DNA from: Candidatus Rifleibacteriota bacterium
GTDB lineage: Bacteria; Riflebacteria; Ozemobacteria; Ozemobacterales; Ozemobacteraceae
Assembly: GCA_029565415.1 (NCBI GenBank)
Contig: JAKQOH010000051.1
Coordinates: 1 to 14,660, forward strand
Direction of reading: 5' to 3'
Length of the DNA stretch: 14,660 nt
In this document: in pieces, positions 1 to 6,417 of the stretch
How the letters are laid out: every line of letters begins with the position of its first letter
How positions within the stretch are numbered: position 1 is the first letter of the stretch
The notes under the pieces: generated by a model
The model's database searches: none
What the model was told of the DNA's origin: nothing
What the model saw: only the letters and a program-made list of their open reading frames with translations
Position numbers and translations under genes: made by a program

Positions 1-377
1 ATCGGGGCCTCGACATCGGGAGCCCGCTTCGTGGCCTGGGCCAGAAGCCCTCTCGACCAGTGCTCGGCCGTCACGCGGGCATCGAGGTTCCATTGACGCG
101 GCCCGGCCGGTGTCGCGGTCACGGAGAGCCAGGCGCCGGGCGCGATTTCCTGGCGCAGCAGGGGCTCGTTCGAGCCGCCTTCCGGGAGCTGGTCGAGCTT
201 CGCGAGGCAGAGCACGAACGCCGATTCCATCTGGTAATCCGCCTTCTGCTCGAGCAGGAACGGGGGCGGGGTGATCTTGCGCAGCGAGTTCAGCGTGAAC
301 GTCGTGCCGATGATCACCAGGCCGAGAAGGATGGCAAGAACCATGTAGATCGTGACGCCGGAGCGGGAAGATGTCAC
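1..377 (-). CDS. GspK/PilX-like minor prepilin, C-terminus outside window
   Basis: This is the first 125 residues of a pilin-like protein that continues past the left edge. It opens with GTG at 377, whose GTGA overlaps the stop of the upstream gene, which indicates translational coupling. The N-terminus has a short basic leader, then Gly7 followed by VTIYMVLAILLG and a hydrophobic helix to about residue 29. This is the shape of a class III prepilin signal cut after Gly7. The residue at +5 of the mature protein is Met instead of the usual Glu, as in GspK, which also lacks Glu5. After the helix, QKADYQMESAF resembles the segment seen in PilX/GspK-type pilins. As the third gene of an I-, J-, K-like trio it probably sits at the tip of a pseudopilus. 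The family call is inferred from the N-terminus and gene order; the globular domain is mostly not visible. Confidence 0.7.
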   Translation of the reverse strand, partial: MTSSRSGVTIYMVLAILLGLVIIGTTFTLNSLRKITPPPFLLEQKADYQMESAFVLCLAKLDQLPEGGSNEPLLRQEIAPGAWLSVTATPAGPRQWNLDARVTAEHWSRGLLAQATKRAPDVEAP

Positions 378-823
378 AGGCCGCCTCCCCTCGGGGCAAA
401 TGAGGTGAAGACCGGCATTTGCCCTGCATCCATCGGGATCATCCAGACCGAGAACAGGTCGGGTGTCGTGCTGGCCGTCGTGAAGCCGCCTTCCCGCAGG
501 TTCTCGACGAACACCTCGGGCGGCCGGCCCGGCTCGGTCCGCCGCAGGGCATTGCCGGAAAATCCCCATTCGATCGTCGTGCTGGCAACCGTTTCGAGCG
601 TGAGATGCTCGCGACCGGCAAGGAAGGAAACGGCCATCCGCGTGTCCCGGCTGAGCGCTTCGATCGTCCGCTCATACGAGCCGATCAGGTCTTTGCCCTG
701 GAGCGTCGTCGGGTCGGTATGCCGGGAAAACTGCCACACCATGACCAGCGTCGCCCCGAGCATCAGCAGAAAGATGCCCAGAAGCAGGATTTCGATCGAA
801 CCGATGCCGCGTCGCCGGGTCAT
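374..823 (-). CDS. GspJ/PilW-like minor prepilin
   Basis: A 149-residue prepilin-like protein. The leader is MTRRRG, followed by IGSIEILLLGIFLLML: cleavage is expected after Gly6 and Glu is at +5 of the mature protein, as needed for pilin methylation and assembly. The hydrophobic helix runs to about residue 30. Residues 55-100 (IEALSRDTRMA, then EWGFSGNALRRTEPG) resemble the region of GspJ/PilW proteins where an Arg/Asp helix precedes a strand ending in a LxR turn. Its ATG overlaps the stop of the upstream pilin gene (ATGA at 820-823) and its stop overlaps the GTG of the next one, so the three are one translationally coupled operon. Likely a minor pseudopilin in the tip complex. The prepilin call is firm; the J-type assignment is inference. 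Confidence 0.8.
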   Translation of the reverse strand: MTRRRGIGSIEILLLGIFLLMLGATLVMVWQFSRHTDPTTLQGKDLIGSYERTIEALSRDTRMAVSFLAGREHLTLETVASTTIEWGFSGNALRRTEPGRPPEVFVENLREGGFTTASTTPDLFSVWMIPMDAGQMPVFTSFAPRGGGL

Positions 824-1350
824 GGAGTGTCTCCGGTCAGGTCGGGGGTGGCGGGGGCGGGAAGCAGCCGCTCGAGGAAGACGCGCTTCGGCCGTCCGCT
901 CTCTTCATACTCGATATAGACGATGATCTTGTAATGCCCTCCGTCGAGATAATACGTGTCGACGCGGCACCGGAACGGCTCGAGAGCCTCATACAGCGCG
1001 GGCAGCTCGTTCCGGTCGATGCCGTTCTCATGGCCGAACAGCGCTCGGAAGTGCTCCGAGACTGGCTGGAACCCGTCGGCCGGCGCAACGACCGGTTCTT
1101 CCGAGGTCATGCCGGGGAGGTAGGCCGGGTCGGCTTTCCGGAGGGCGATGATCCGTTCGATGACGTGGCGGGCGAGCAGCGTTGCCGAGAACTCCATGTC
1201 CGATGCCCGCTCCGGCGGCCGCGACAGCCGGTATACCTGGAACAGCGGCACGAGGGCTACCGTCATCAGGCAGGCGGCCAGCAGCAGCTCGAGAAGGCTT
1301 TCCCCGCGCCGTCCGCTTCCCGCTTTCCCGTTCGAATCGAATCGCATCAT
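820..1350 (-). CDS. GspI/PilV-like minor prepilin, first gene of the triad
   Basis: A 176-residue prepilin-like protein. I chose the ATG at 1350 over a longer reading frame that would start at 1440, because a perfect extended -10 element lies just upstream of 1350 and the extra 30 residues look like noise. After a basic leader comes RRG, then ESLLELLLAACLMTVALV. Cleavage would follow Gly16, giving an unusual Glu at +1 and the conserved Glu at +5. The body contains a helix with ATLLARHVIERIIALR and a C-terminal beta segment around residues 128-162, compatible with the GspI family. It heads the three-gene operon and is divergent from the cytochrome lipoprotein gene. The role is probably initiation or tip of a pseudopilus. 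No Shine-Dalgarno sequence is visible, which suits a leaderless message. Confidence 0.8.
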   Translation of the reverse strand: MMRFDSNGKAGSGRRGESLLELLLAACLMTVALVPLFQVYRLSRPPERASDMEFSATLLARHVIERIIALRKADPAYLPGMTSEEPVVAPADGFQPVSEHFRALFGHENGIDRNELPALYEALEPFRCRVDTYYLDGGHYKIIVYIEYEESGRPKRVFLERLLPAPATPDLTGDTP

Positions 1351-1356
1351 GGCGGC

Positions 1357-1365
1357 ATTATACCA
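1357..1365 (-). promoter_or_regulatory. Extended -10 promoter for the pilin triad
   Basis: Read on the minus strand this is TGGTATAAT, a perfect TGn extended -10 element for the housekeeping sigma factor, which needs no good -35 box. Only six bases separate it from the tandem ATG ATG at 1350-1345, so the predicted transcription start falls at or beside the first A of the start codon. The message would be leaderless or nearly so. A -35 match is not evident (TTCGAT at an 18-base spacing is poor). Confidence 0.6.
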
Positions 1366-1462
1366 TGCGCCGGAAAATCCATCGAAGAGCCCTCTCAATT
1401 TCCCACCGGTCTCTGCCGATGAGATGTCGTATGGATTCACACCACGGAAGGAGTGGGGCGCT

Positions 1463-2089
1463 ATGTTGAAACGGTATCAGGTATTCCTTGCCTTTATCCT
1501 GGGAGTGGCGCTGCTCACGGCGGTCGGCTGCGGCACGCGCACGACGCTTCGGGGAAGCATTTCGGGAACGATCGTCGATTCCCAGACCGGAATCGGCGTC
1601 GCCGGCGCCTCCGTTCTCACCTCGCCGTCCACCTCCACCGTGAACGCGGATATCAACGGCCACTTCACCATTTCGGATGTGGAGCCCGGTGTTTACACCG
1701 TCACGGCGAACGCGGCCGATTACAACTCGAACTCGATCACGGTGACGGTCGACAACGGCCTGACCGCGACCACCAACCTGACCCTCGTGTCGATGGGCGG
1801 AAGTTTCTCCCGGAACATCCTGCCCATCCTGATGGTGAACTGCTCGATCGTGGGCTGCCATGACGATGCGACCGCCGCTTCGGGACTGCGCCTGAACAGC
1901 TACACCAATCTCATGAAGGGTTCGCGCTACGGGGCCGTCGTGTATCCCTACGACGCCCAGAGCAGCAAGCTGATGCGCCGCATCAAGGGCACCGAGACGC
2001 CCCGCATGCCCAAGAACCGCTCGGCGCTTTCCACGTCGGATCAGGGACTGATCGCCAACTGGATCAACGGTGGCGCCCGCAACAACTGA
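1463..2089 (+). CDS. Lipoprotein with carboxypeptidase-regulatory-like and planctomycete-type cytochrome c domains
   Basis: A 208-residue exported protein. The ATG at 1463 is preceded by GGAAGGAG ten bases upstream; a longer in-frame reading from 1148 is rejected because it runs through the divergent gene. Residues 1-22 are a hydrophobic signal ending LLTAVGC, a lipobox, so Cys23 should be lipidated. Residues 32-109 look like a carboxypeptidase-regulatory-like beta sandwich (SGTIVDSQTGIGVAGASV, then GHFTISDVEPGVYTVTA). Residues 115-208 resemble the C-terminal cytochrome domain common in Planctomycetes and relatives: NILPILMVNC, CHDD, SYTNLMKG, TPRMPKN and LIANWINGGA. The heme site is C127-x4-C132-H133, not the usual CxxCH. 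Met182 could be the second axial ligand. Probably a periplasmic or outer-membrane redox or binding protein; whether it carries heme is unproven. The next gene follows after 16 bases. Confidence 0.82.
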   Translation: MLKRYQVFLAFILGVALLTAVGCGTRTTLRGSISGTIVDSQTGIGVAGASVLTSPSTSTVNADINGHFTISDVEPGVYTVTANAADYNSNSITVTVDNGLTATTNLTLVSMGGSFSRNILPILMVNCSIVGCHDDATAASGLRLNSYTNLMKGSRYGAVVYPYDAQSSKLMRRIKGTETPRMPKNRSALSTSDQGLIANWINGGARNN

Positions 2090-2105
2090 GGTGAGGAGAA
2101 ACAGT

Positions 2106-2858
2106 ATGATGGACAAGAAAAAAGTGTTTTGCATCGGTGCCGGGATTCTCGTGATGGGAAGCCTCTCCTGGGCCGCTTCATCCACACCCCAGGCCAACGC
2201 TGCGGCGGCGCGCCGGGCCACGGCGATGCCGGCCGGCCGGAACGCTCCCGTCATGCCCGTGGCAGCCCCCGCCCCGGCAGCCGTGCAGCCCGGGTCTCTG
2301 GCCCTCGTGCCGCCGCCCGCCGAACTTCCCCGCGCCGGCAGCGTCGCGATGGTGACCTCGGTCAAGCCCATGGCCCCGGCCGCCGCGGCGACCATGGCTC
2401 CCACGGCCAGGACGGCCGTTGCGAAAAACGGCAAGCCCGCCGCCCGGCCGGCCACGATGGCCTCGGCCAAAAAGCCCGGCCGGCTGTTCTCCTACGTGCG
2501 CATGCTGAACTACAGCCCCCACCCGACCGACGAGGAGTTCCTGCGCGACAAGCCCCTCGCGCTGAACGGCCACAACTACTGGCTGAAGGTCTCCTACCGC
2601 GAGGGATGGGATGTCGACGAGGAAGAGAACGGCAGCCTGAAAAATATTGCTTTTGATATAAAATTGATGGAAGGCGAGAATGTCGTCCGGAATCTGCGGA
2701 TCCCGGCCGTGAACATCGAGGCCGGAAAGCTGCGGAAGGGCATGGTGCTCGGCCTGGCCGAGGTGGCCCCCTACAAGTTCCATATCGCCGTCGATTCCTT
2801 CCGCGTCACCGACGGTGGTGTCAGCGAGTTGGTTTTCAAGTTCGACCTGACGGGCTGA
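2106..2858 (+). CDS. Exported Ala/Pro-rich protein of unknown function
   Basis: A 250-residue protein I do not recognise. GAGGAG at 2093-2098 sits seven bases before the ATG at 2106 (a second ATG follows directly). Residues 1-24 (MMDKKK basic start, hydrophobic core, SWA) form a signal peptide, probably cut after Ala23 or nearby. Residues 25-122 are a low-complexity Ala/Pro/Met-rich linker, which may span the periplasm or peptidoglycan. Residues 125-250 appear folded, with alternating beta-type segments (YWLKVSYREGWDVDEEENG, IAFDIKLME, YKFHIAVDSFRVTDGG, ELVFKFDL). The gene lies 16 bases after the cytochrome lipoprotein gene and is likely co-transcribed with it. Codons for residues 179-188 are strikingly AT-rich for this genome. 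No enzyme motif or lipobox is visible. Confidence 0.75.
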   Translation: MMDKKKVFCIGAGILVMGSLSWAASSTPQANAAAARRATAMPAGRNAPVMPVAAPAPAAVQPGSLALVPPPAELPRAGSVAMVTSVKPMAPAAAATMAPTARTAVAKNGKPAARPATMASAKKPGRLFSYVRMLNYSPHPTDEEFLRDKPLALNGHNYWLKVSYREGWDVDEEENGSLKNIAFDIKLMEGENVVRNLRIPAVNIEAGKLRKGMVLGLAEVAPYKFHIAVDSFRVTDGGVSELVFKFDLTG

Positions 2859-2873
2859 TTCGTTGTATCCTTC

Positions 2874-2911
2874 GACCGCGGCCGGGTGTCTTCTGGAAAC
2901 CCGGCGCGGTC
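2874..2911 (+). terminator. Terminator-like hairpin before motA
   Basis: The arms 2874-2887 and 2899-2911 pair over 13 base pairs with one bulged G (GACCGC-G-GCCGGGT against ACCCGGC-GCGGTC), with an 11-base loop. The downstream run is only TGGTTTGACT, so the U-tract is poor. It lies between the exported protein gene and motA and could end the upstream transcript or attenuate read-through into motAB. Confidence 0.5.
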
Positions 2912-2956
2912 TGGTTTGACTCTCGCCGCTCTCAATAACCCTCAGGAGTCTCGGTT

Positions 2957-3760
2957 GTGGATAAGATTACTGCCTTCGGTTCCATCCTCGCCCTTTCCTG
3001 TCTTCTGATCGGTCTGAAGCTCGGTGGCGGCGAGGCGCTTGCATTCTGGGATTTCCCCTCGGTGCTGGTCGTGTTCGGCGGATCCGCCGGCTCGCTCTGT
3101 ATTTCCTACAGCTGGCCCCGCGTTGCCTCGATGTTCCGGCAGATCAGATGGACATACTCCACTCCACCCGATTTTGATTACCTGAAGGTCATCAGCAATA
3201 TCCTTCAGATCTCCGAAGTGGCGCGCAAGGAAGGCATTCTCGCGCTCGACTCGAAAATCGCCGAGATCGAGAACCCGTTCCTCCAGCGCGGCCTTCAGAT
3301 GGTTGTCGACGGCGTCGACGTGAAGATCATCGAGGAGGTCATGACGACCGAACTCGATTCCCGGGCCGCCCGGCATGCCGACGTGAAAGCCTCGATCGAC
3401 TTCTACGCCAGTGTCGTTCCTGCCTACGGTCTCATGGGAACGATCCTCGGCCTGGTCGGCCTTCTCCGGAACATGGACGATCCTTCCGCCATCGGCCCCG
3501 CCATGGCTCTCGCGCTCGTCACGACGTTCTACGGCGCCGTGGCAGCGAACATGTTCCTGATGCCCTGGGCCAAGAAACTCGAAGAACGCAGCAACAACGA
3601 GCAGTTGTACGGGGAAATGATCGCCCGCGGCTGCCTGCTGATCGCCGGCGGCGTCCACCCCCGTATCATCCAGGAGCGCCTGCTCTCCTACCTCTCCGAC
3701 AAACTGCGCACCCAGTTCAACGAACTCCATCTGTCCGAGGAGTTGAAGGCCGGTGGCTAA
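2957..3760 (+). CDS. motA: MotA-type stator protein
   Basis: A 267-residue inner-membrane channel subunit of the stator that drives flagellar rotation with an ion gradient. It starts at GTG 2957, with AGGAG eight bases upstream. Four membrane segments are evident at about 4-22, 33-51, 151-171 and 181-204. The third and fourth carry the family core, PAYGLMGTILGLVGL and TTFYGAVAANMFLMPWAKKL, including Pro155 and Pro203. The cytoplasmic loop has the expected ARKEGILALD stretch (Arg90, Asp98), the region that contacts the rotor in MotA. The length is typical for the motA/pomA family. It overlaps motB by eight bases. No other flagellar gene is visible, so a non-flagellar use of the stator cannot be excluded. 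Ion specificity (H+ or Na+) cannot be read with confidence. Confidence 0.95.
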   Translation: MDKITAFGSILALSCLLIGLKLGGGEALAFWDFPSVLVVFGGSAGSLCISYSWPRVASMFRQIRWTYSTPPDFDYLKVISNILQISEVARKEGILALDSKIAEIENPFLQRGLQMVVDGVDVKIIEEVMTTELDSRAARHADVKASIDFYASVVPAYGLMGTILGLVGLLRNMDDPSAIGPAMALALVTTFYGAVAANMFLMPWAKKLEERSNNEQLYGEMIARGCLLIAGGVHPRIIQERLLSYLSDKLRTQFNELHLSEELKAGG

Positions 3761-4496
3761 GCGGAAATACGCGGATCCGTCCGCGCCTCTCTGGTGCCTG
3801 TCCTACGGCGACATGGTCACCAACATGCTCTGCTTCTTCGTCATGCTGCTGATGTTCGCGACCTTCGGTGCCCAGAAGCGGAACCAGCAGGAAAACCGCG
3901 CCCTGGAAATGGCATTCACCCCCGTGTTCAGCATCAACCCGGAGAAAGGCGCGCACCAGTGGCTCGTCGCCGGCGGCAAGGGCATTCTCCTGATGCCCAA
4001 TCCGCGCCACATGGCCGACATCCCCCGCATCGTGCGCCGGGTGAAGAACCAGCTCCAGAAAGCCCAGATGCGCGACCAGATCCTCGTCACCGGCGACGAT
4101 CAGGGTGTGAAGATCCGCATTCCCTCGAAGGTGCTCTTCATGAGTGGCTCGGCAACCCTCAAAGCCGGCTCCGACGAGGTGCTCGAGGCCCTGGTGCCCG
4201 TCATCGGCGAGCTGAACCAGTTCATCCGCATCGACGGCCACTGTGATGACAAGCCCACGAAAAACTCCCAGTTCCCCACAAACTGGGAACTCTCCTCCGC
4301 CCGCGCCTGCGCGGTCCTGCGGTTCTTCACCGAGAAGATCGGCCTCGATTCGAGCCGCTTCTCGGCGCAGGGCTTCGCGGAGTTCCGGCCACAGGTCGAG
4401 AACATCACCGAGGCCGACCGCGACATGAACCGCCGCGTCGAGATCATGATCCTGACGACGAAACAGCGCAAGAAGGATGTCTACCGCTGGGAGTGA
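3753..4496 (+). CDS. motB: MotB-type stator protein with OmpA-like peptidoglycan-binding domain
   Basis: A 247-residue partner of MotA that anchors the stator to peptidoglycan and carries the ion-binding acid. The start is GTG 3753, overlapping the motA stop, with GAGGAG about ten bases upstream inside motA. One membrane segment spans about residues 17-38 and begins LSYGDMVTNMLCFFVML; Asp20 is the conserved ion-carrying aspartate. Residues about 115-235 form an OmpA/MotB domain with IDGHCDDKPT, TNWELSSARA and NRRVEI, the last two being signatures of peptidoglycan-binding MotB proteins. It ends 13 bases before the stop of the convergent TPR gene, with no good terminator between them. Confidence 0.95.
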   Translation: MAKRKYADPSAPLWCLSYGDMVTNMLCFFVMLLMFATFGAQKRNQQENRALEMAFTPVFSINPEKGAHQWLVAGGKGILLMPNPRHMADIPRIVRRVKNQLQKAQMRDQILVTGDDQGVKIRIPSKVLFMSGSATLKAGSDEVLEALVPVIGELNQFIRIDGHCDDKPTKNSQFPTNWELSSARACAVLRFFTEKIGLDSSRFSAQGFAEFRPQVENITEADRDMNRRVEIMILTTKQRKKDVYRWE

Positions 4497-4509
4497 TCCC
4501 CGGAGCCGA

Positions 4510-5322
4510 TCAGGGAATCTGACGGCGGGCGAACTCGGCCAGTTGTCGCGCTTCCGATGCCGCTTCAGCCGGCCCGCCGATCGTGAGCAGCGGGGAAAGA
4601 ATCTCCGTCGCCTCGGCATACCGCCCCATGCCGATCGCCGCGCGGGCCAGGCCCAGCCGCGCCGACGTCCGGTCCGGCTGCTGCGCGGTCATGCCGGCGT
4701 AGATGATATATGCCTTGAAATACATGCCCGCAGCCAGCGCTCCGGCTGCTTCGAGCTCGTCTCCGGGAATTTCTGACGGTTCCGCCCCCGGTGCCGGTGC
4801 CGCAGAGGAAGGCTCCTGCGCGGGAGAGGTCAGGGGCGCCCGGCTCAGGATGGGTTCTATCGTTGATGGTTTACAATCTTCCGAGAGATGGGGGAAACTC
4901 GGGCCGAACCAGCCTTTCTTGAACCGGCGCGCCGTCTCGTCGCGGTCGGGGACCGGCAGGGGCAGCGGCTCGACGCTGAACGGCCCGTTCCGGTACTCGA
5001 GCTCCTCGAGAAGGGCGCGGTACCGCCGGACGAGCGGGTGCCGCGGATGCTTCACCGAGGCGAGGCGGAACCACTGCATCGCATCGGCATACCGCGCGGC
5101 TTCAAAATCGATGCGTCCGAGAATCAGCAGGGCTTCGAGATCGTCCGGAACATGCTTCTGGACGGACAGCGCCTCGGCCCGCGCCTCGTCGAGGCGGCCG
5201 GCCCGGTACAGTTCGGAGGCGGTCCGGAGGGACGAGGAAAGCTCGCCCGCCTCGAGCCGGAGCGGGAGAACCAGCAGCAGAGCGGCGGCGATGAGGGAAG
5301 CCGGACCGCCGGATCGGGGCAT
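4510..5322 (-). CDS. Exported TPR protein, last gene of the secretion operon
   Basis: A 270-residue protein with a signal peptide (hydrophobic residues 8-21, likely cut after LEA at 25) and no lipobox Cys. Residues about 30-110 contain helical repeats of tetratricopeptide type (TASELYRAGRLDEARAEALS, then LEALLILGRIDFEAARYADA). Residues 115-190 form a Pro-rich linker containing the only cysteine (Cys150). Residues 192-268 again look TPR-like (GMYFKAYIIYAGMTAQQPD, RAAIGMGRYAEATEIL). AGGAGG lies directly upstream and overlaps the stop of the preceding gene, so the two are tightly linked. As a periplasmic TPR protein ending a pseudopilus operon it may scaffold the secretin or platform, as TPR pilotins do in type IV pilus systems. 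That role is inference. Confidence 0.8.
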   Translation of the reverse strand: MPRSGGPASLIAAALLLVLPLRLEAGELSSSLRTASELYRAGRLDEARAEALSVQKHVPDDLEALLILGRIDFEAARYADAMQWFRLASVKHPRHPLVRRYRALLEELEYRNGPFSVEPLPLPVPDRDETARRFKKGWFGPSFPHLSEDCKPSTIEPILSRAPLTSPAQEPSSAAPAPGAEPSEIPGDELEAAGALAAGMYFKAYIIYAGMTAQQPDRTSARLGLARAAIGMGRYAEATEILSPLLTIGGPAEAASEARQLAEFARRQIP

Positions 5323-5331
5323 GGGTGCCTC

Positions 5332-5709
5332 CTACTTCTGCGAGGGATCCTTGATCTGGTTCCAGTCCGGGGTCGGGGTGTCCGGACCGAGGTTCTGGAA
5401 CGAGTCGGGGATGCTGGAGGGAAGTTCGGTCGGCATCGGCGGCATCGCTTCGCCGGCCGATGCCGGCTCGACGGCAGGCGCCGCGGCAATGCCTTCCGAG
5501 GCGACGACGTTCGGAAGGGACACCGGCTGGCCGGCTCCCGGGCCGGGAGTGCGTTCGATGTCGAACGAGTCGCCCATCTTGTAATCCTCGGGCGGCGGAT
5601 AGTCTTCCTGGCTCGTGACGGCCACATAGGCCTGATGTCCGACCAGCAGGAGCACCGCGAGAAGGATCAGTACCAGACCCCACTTCCAAGCTTCTTTGCC
5701 TACTTCCAT
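5332..5709 (-). CDS. Small single-pass membrane protein with Pro-rich periplasmic tail (GspC/PilP position)
   Basis: A 125-residue protein not matched to a family. One membrane helix spans about residues 10-31 (WGLVLILLAVLLLVGHQAYVA) after a short cytoplasmic start, then about 90 residues rich in Pro, Ala, Gly and acidic residues should face the periplasm. The start at 5709 has GGAGA seven bases upstream. It sits right after the PilO-like gene, where pilP (type IV pilus) would be, and its outline recalls the N-terminal part of GspC: one helix plus a Pro-rich linker. I see no room for the beta-domain of PilP or the HR/PDZ domains of GspC, and no lipobox. It may be a minimal connector to the secretin, or a coupling protein unique to this lineage. 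Confidence 0.7.
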   Translation of the reverse strand: MEVGKEAWKWGLVLILLAVLLLVGHQAYVAVTSQEDYPPPEDYKMGDSFDIERTPGPGAGQPVSLPNVVASEGIAAAPAVEPASAGEAMPPMPTELPSSIPDSFQNLGPDTPTPDWNQIKDPSQK

Positions 5710-5736
5710 GGTGTCATCTCCGTGAATGGATCCCGG

Positions 5737-6417
5737 TCATCGCTGGCCGGTCGCCGATGAGCCGCCGGCGTTGCCGCCGCTCGCCCCGGCTACGGGAAAC
5801 GTCATGCGCAGAGTGGCCCGGATGATTCCGGAGCCGTCGAGATCGAGCGACATCGTCTGGATGCCGGAAAGAGGAAGCTTCTTCGTCACCAGATCGAAAA
5901 AGCGGCCGAATGAGGGAAACGTCCCTTTGAGTTTCAGCGAGGCCGGAACAATCTCGACGCCGGGCCACTCCTCGTCGCCCTCGTCGGTGACCGCACCGAC
6001 CGGCATCCCGTTCTCGTCGAGCTGGGGAAGCTGGGCCGGCTGGGCGGGGGAGGGCTGTGCCGCGCCCCCGATCGCCTCGGCATCGCCTTTGGCCTTCCAG
6101 GACGGTTGGAGTTCGAACCCTTGCACGATCATGTCCGTGGCCGACGCCGCAGCCAGGATCGAGCCGAGCAGCAGCCCCTCTTCGCCCGGGCGCATCGGCC
6201 GTCCCGGAACCCCGTTCTGCCGCTGGGTCTGGATGTTGTCGGAAAGCCGCTTCAATTCCGCATCGAGCAGCGTGCGCTCGGTCTGGAACCCGGCGAGAGC
6301 CGCCGTCTCGTTCGCCGCATCGGTGCGAATGCCGTTGACCAGCAGATGATAGCCGAGAGCGCTTGCGACCAGAAGCCCGATCAGGGTTGCCGCCACGACG
6401 GTGATGAGCTTGTTCAC
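5737..6417 (-). CDS. pilO: PilO/GspM-like platform protein
   Basis: A 226-residue inner-membrane protein. The single membrane helix is at about residues 4-26. A coiled-coil-like stretch follows (about 35-66, TERTLLDAELKRLSDNIQTQ). The globular part is interrupted by a Pro/acidic loop (about 115-152), and residues 158-207 carry the PilO hallmark LKLKGTFPSFGRFFDLVTKK, then beta strands. PilO forms dimers with PilN beneath the secretin and sets platform geometry; GspM does the same in type II secretion. The ATG overlaps the stop of the PilM-PilN gene (ATGA). The C-terminus is a Gly/Ser tail. The family call is good from position and the C-terminal motif. Confidence 0.83.
   Translation of the reverse strand: MNKLITVVAATLIGLLVASALGYHLLVNGIRTDAANETAALAGFQTERTLLDAELKRLSDNIQTQRQNGVPGRPMRPGEEGLLLGSILAAASATDMIVQGFELQPSWKAKGDAEAIGGAAQPSPAQPAQLPQLDENGMPVGAVTDEGDEEWPGVEIVPASLKLKGTFPSFGRFFDLVTKKLPLSGIQTMSLDLDGSGIIRATLRMTFPVAGASGGNAGGSSATGQR

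Noticed and set aside
1358..2470. Minus-strand frame of 370 codons opposite the lipoprotein gene
   Set aside because: The plus strand has a signal peptide with lipobox, domain motifs and a ribosome site; the minus-strand product is Ala/Gly/Arg-rich without features.
2916..2939. TTGACT as a -35 box for motA
   Set aside because: The hexamer is good, but no -10-like sequence lies 15-19 bases downstream; AATAAC is only 12 bases away. No flagellar sigma-28 pattern was seen either.
4494..4512. Possible bidirectional terminator between motB and the TPR gene
   Set aside because: TGATC/GATCA gives only a 5-bp stem with a 9-base loop and no T-run on either side.
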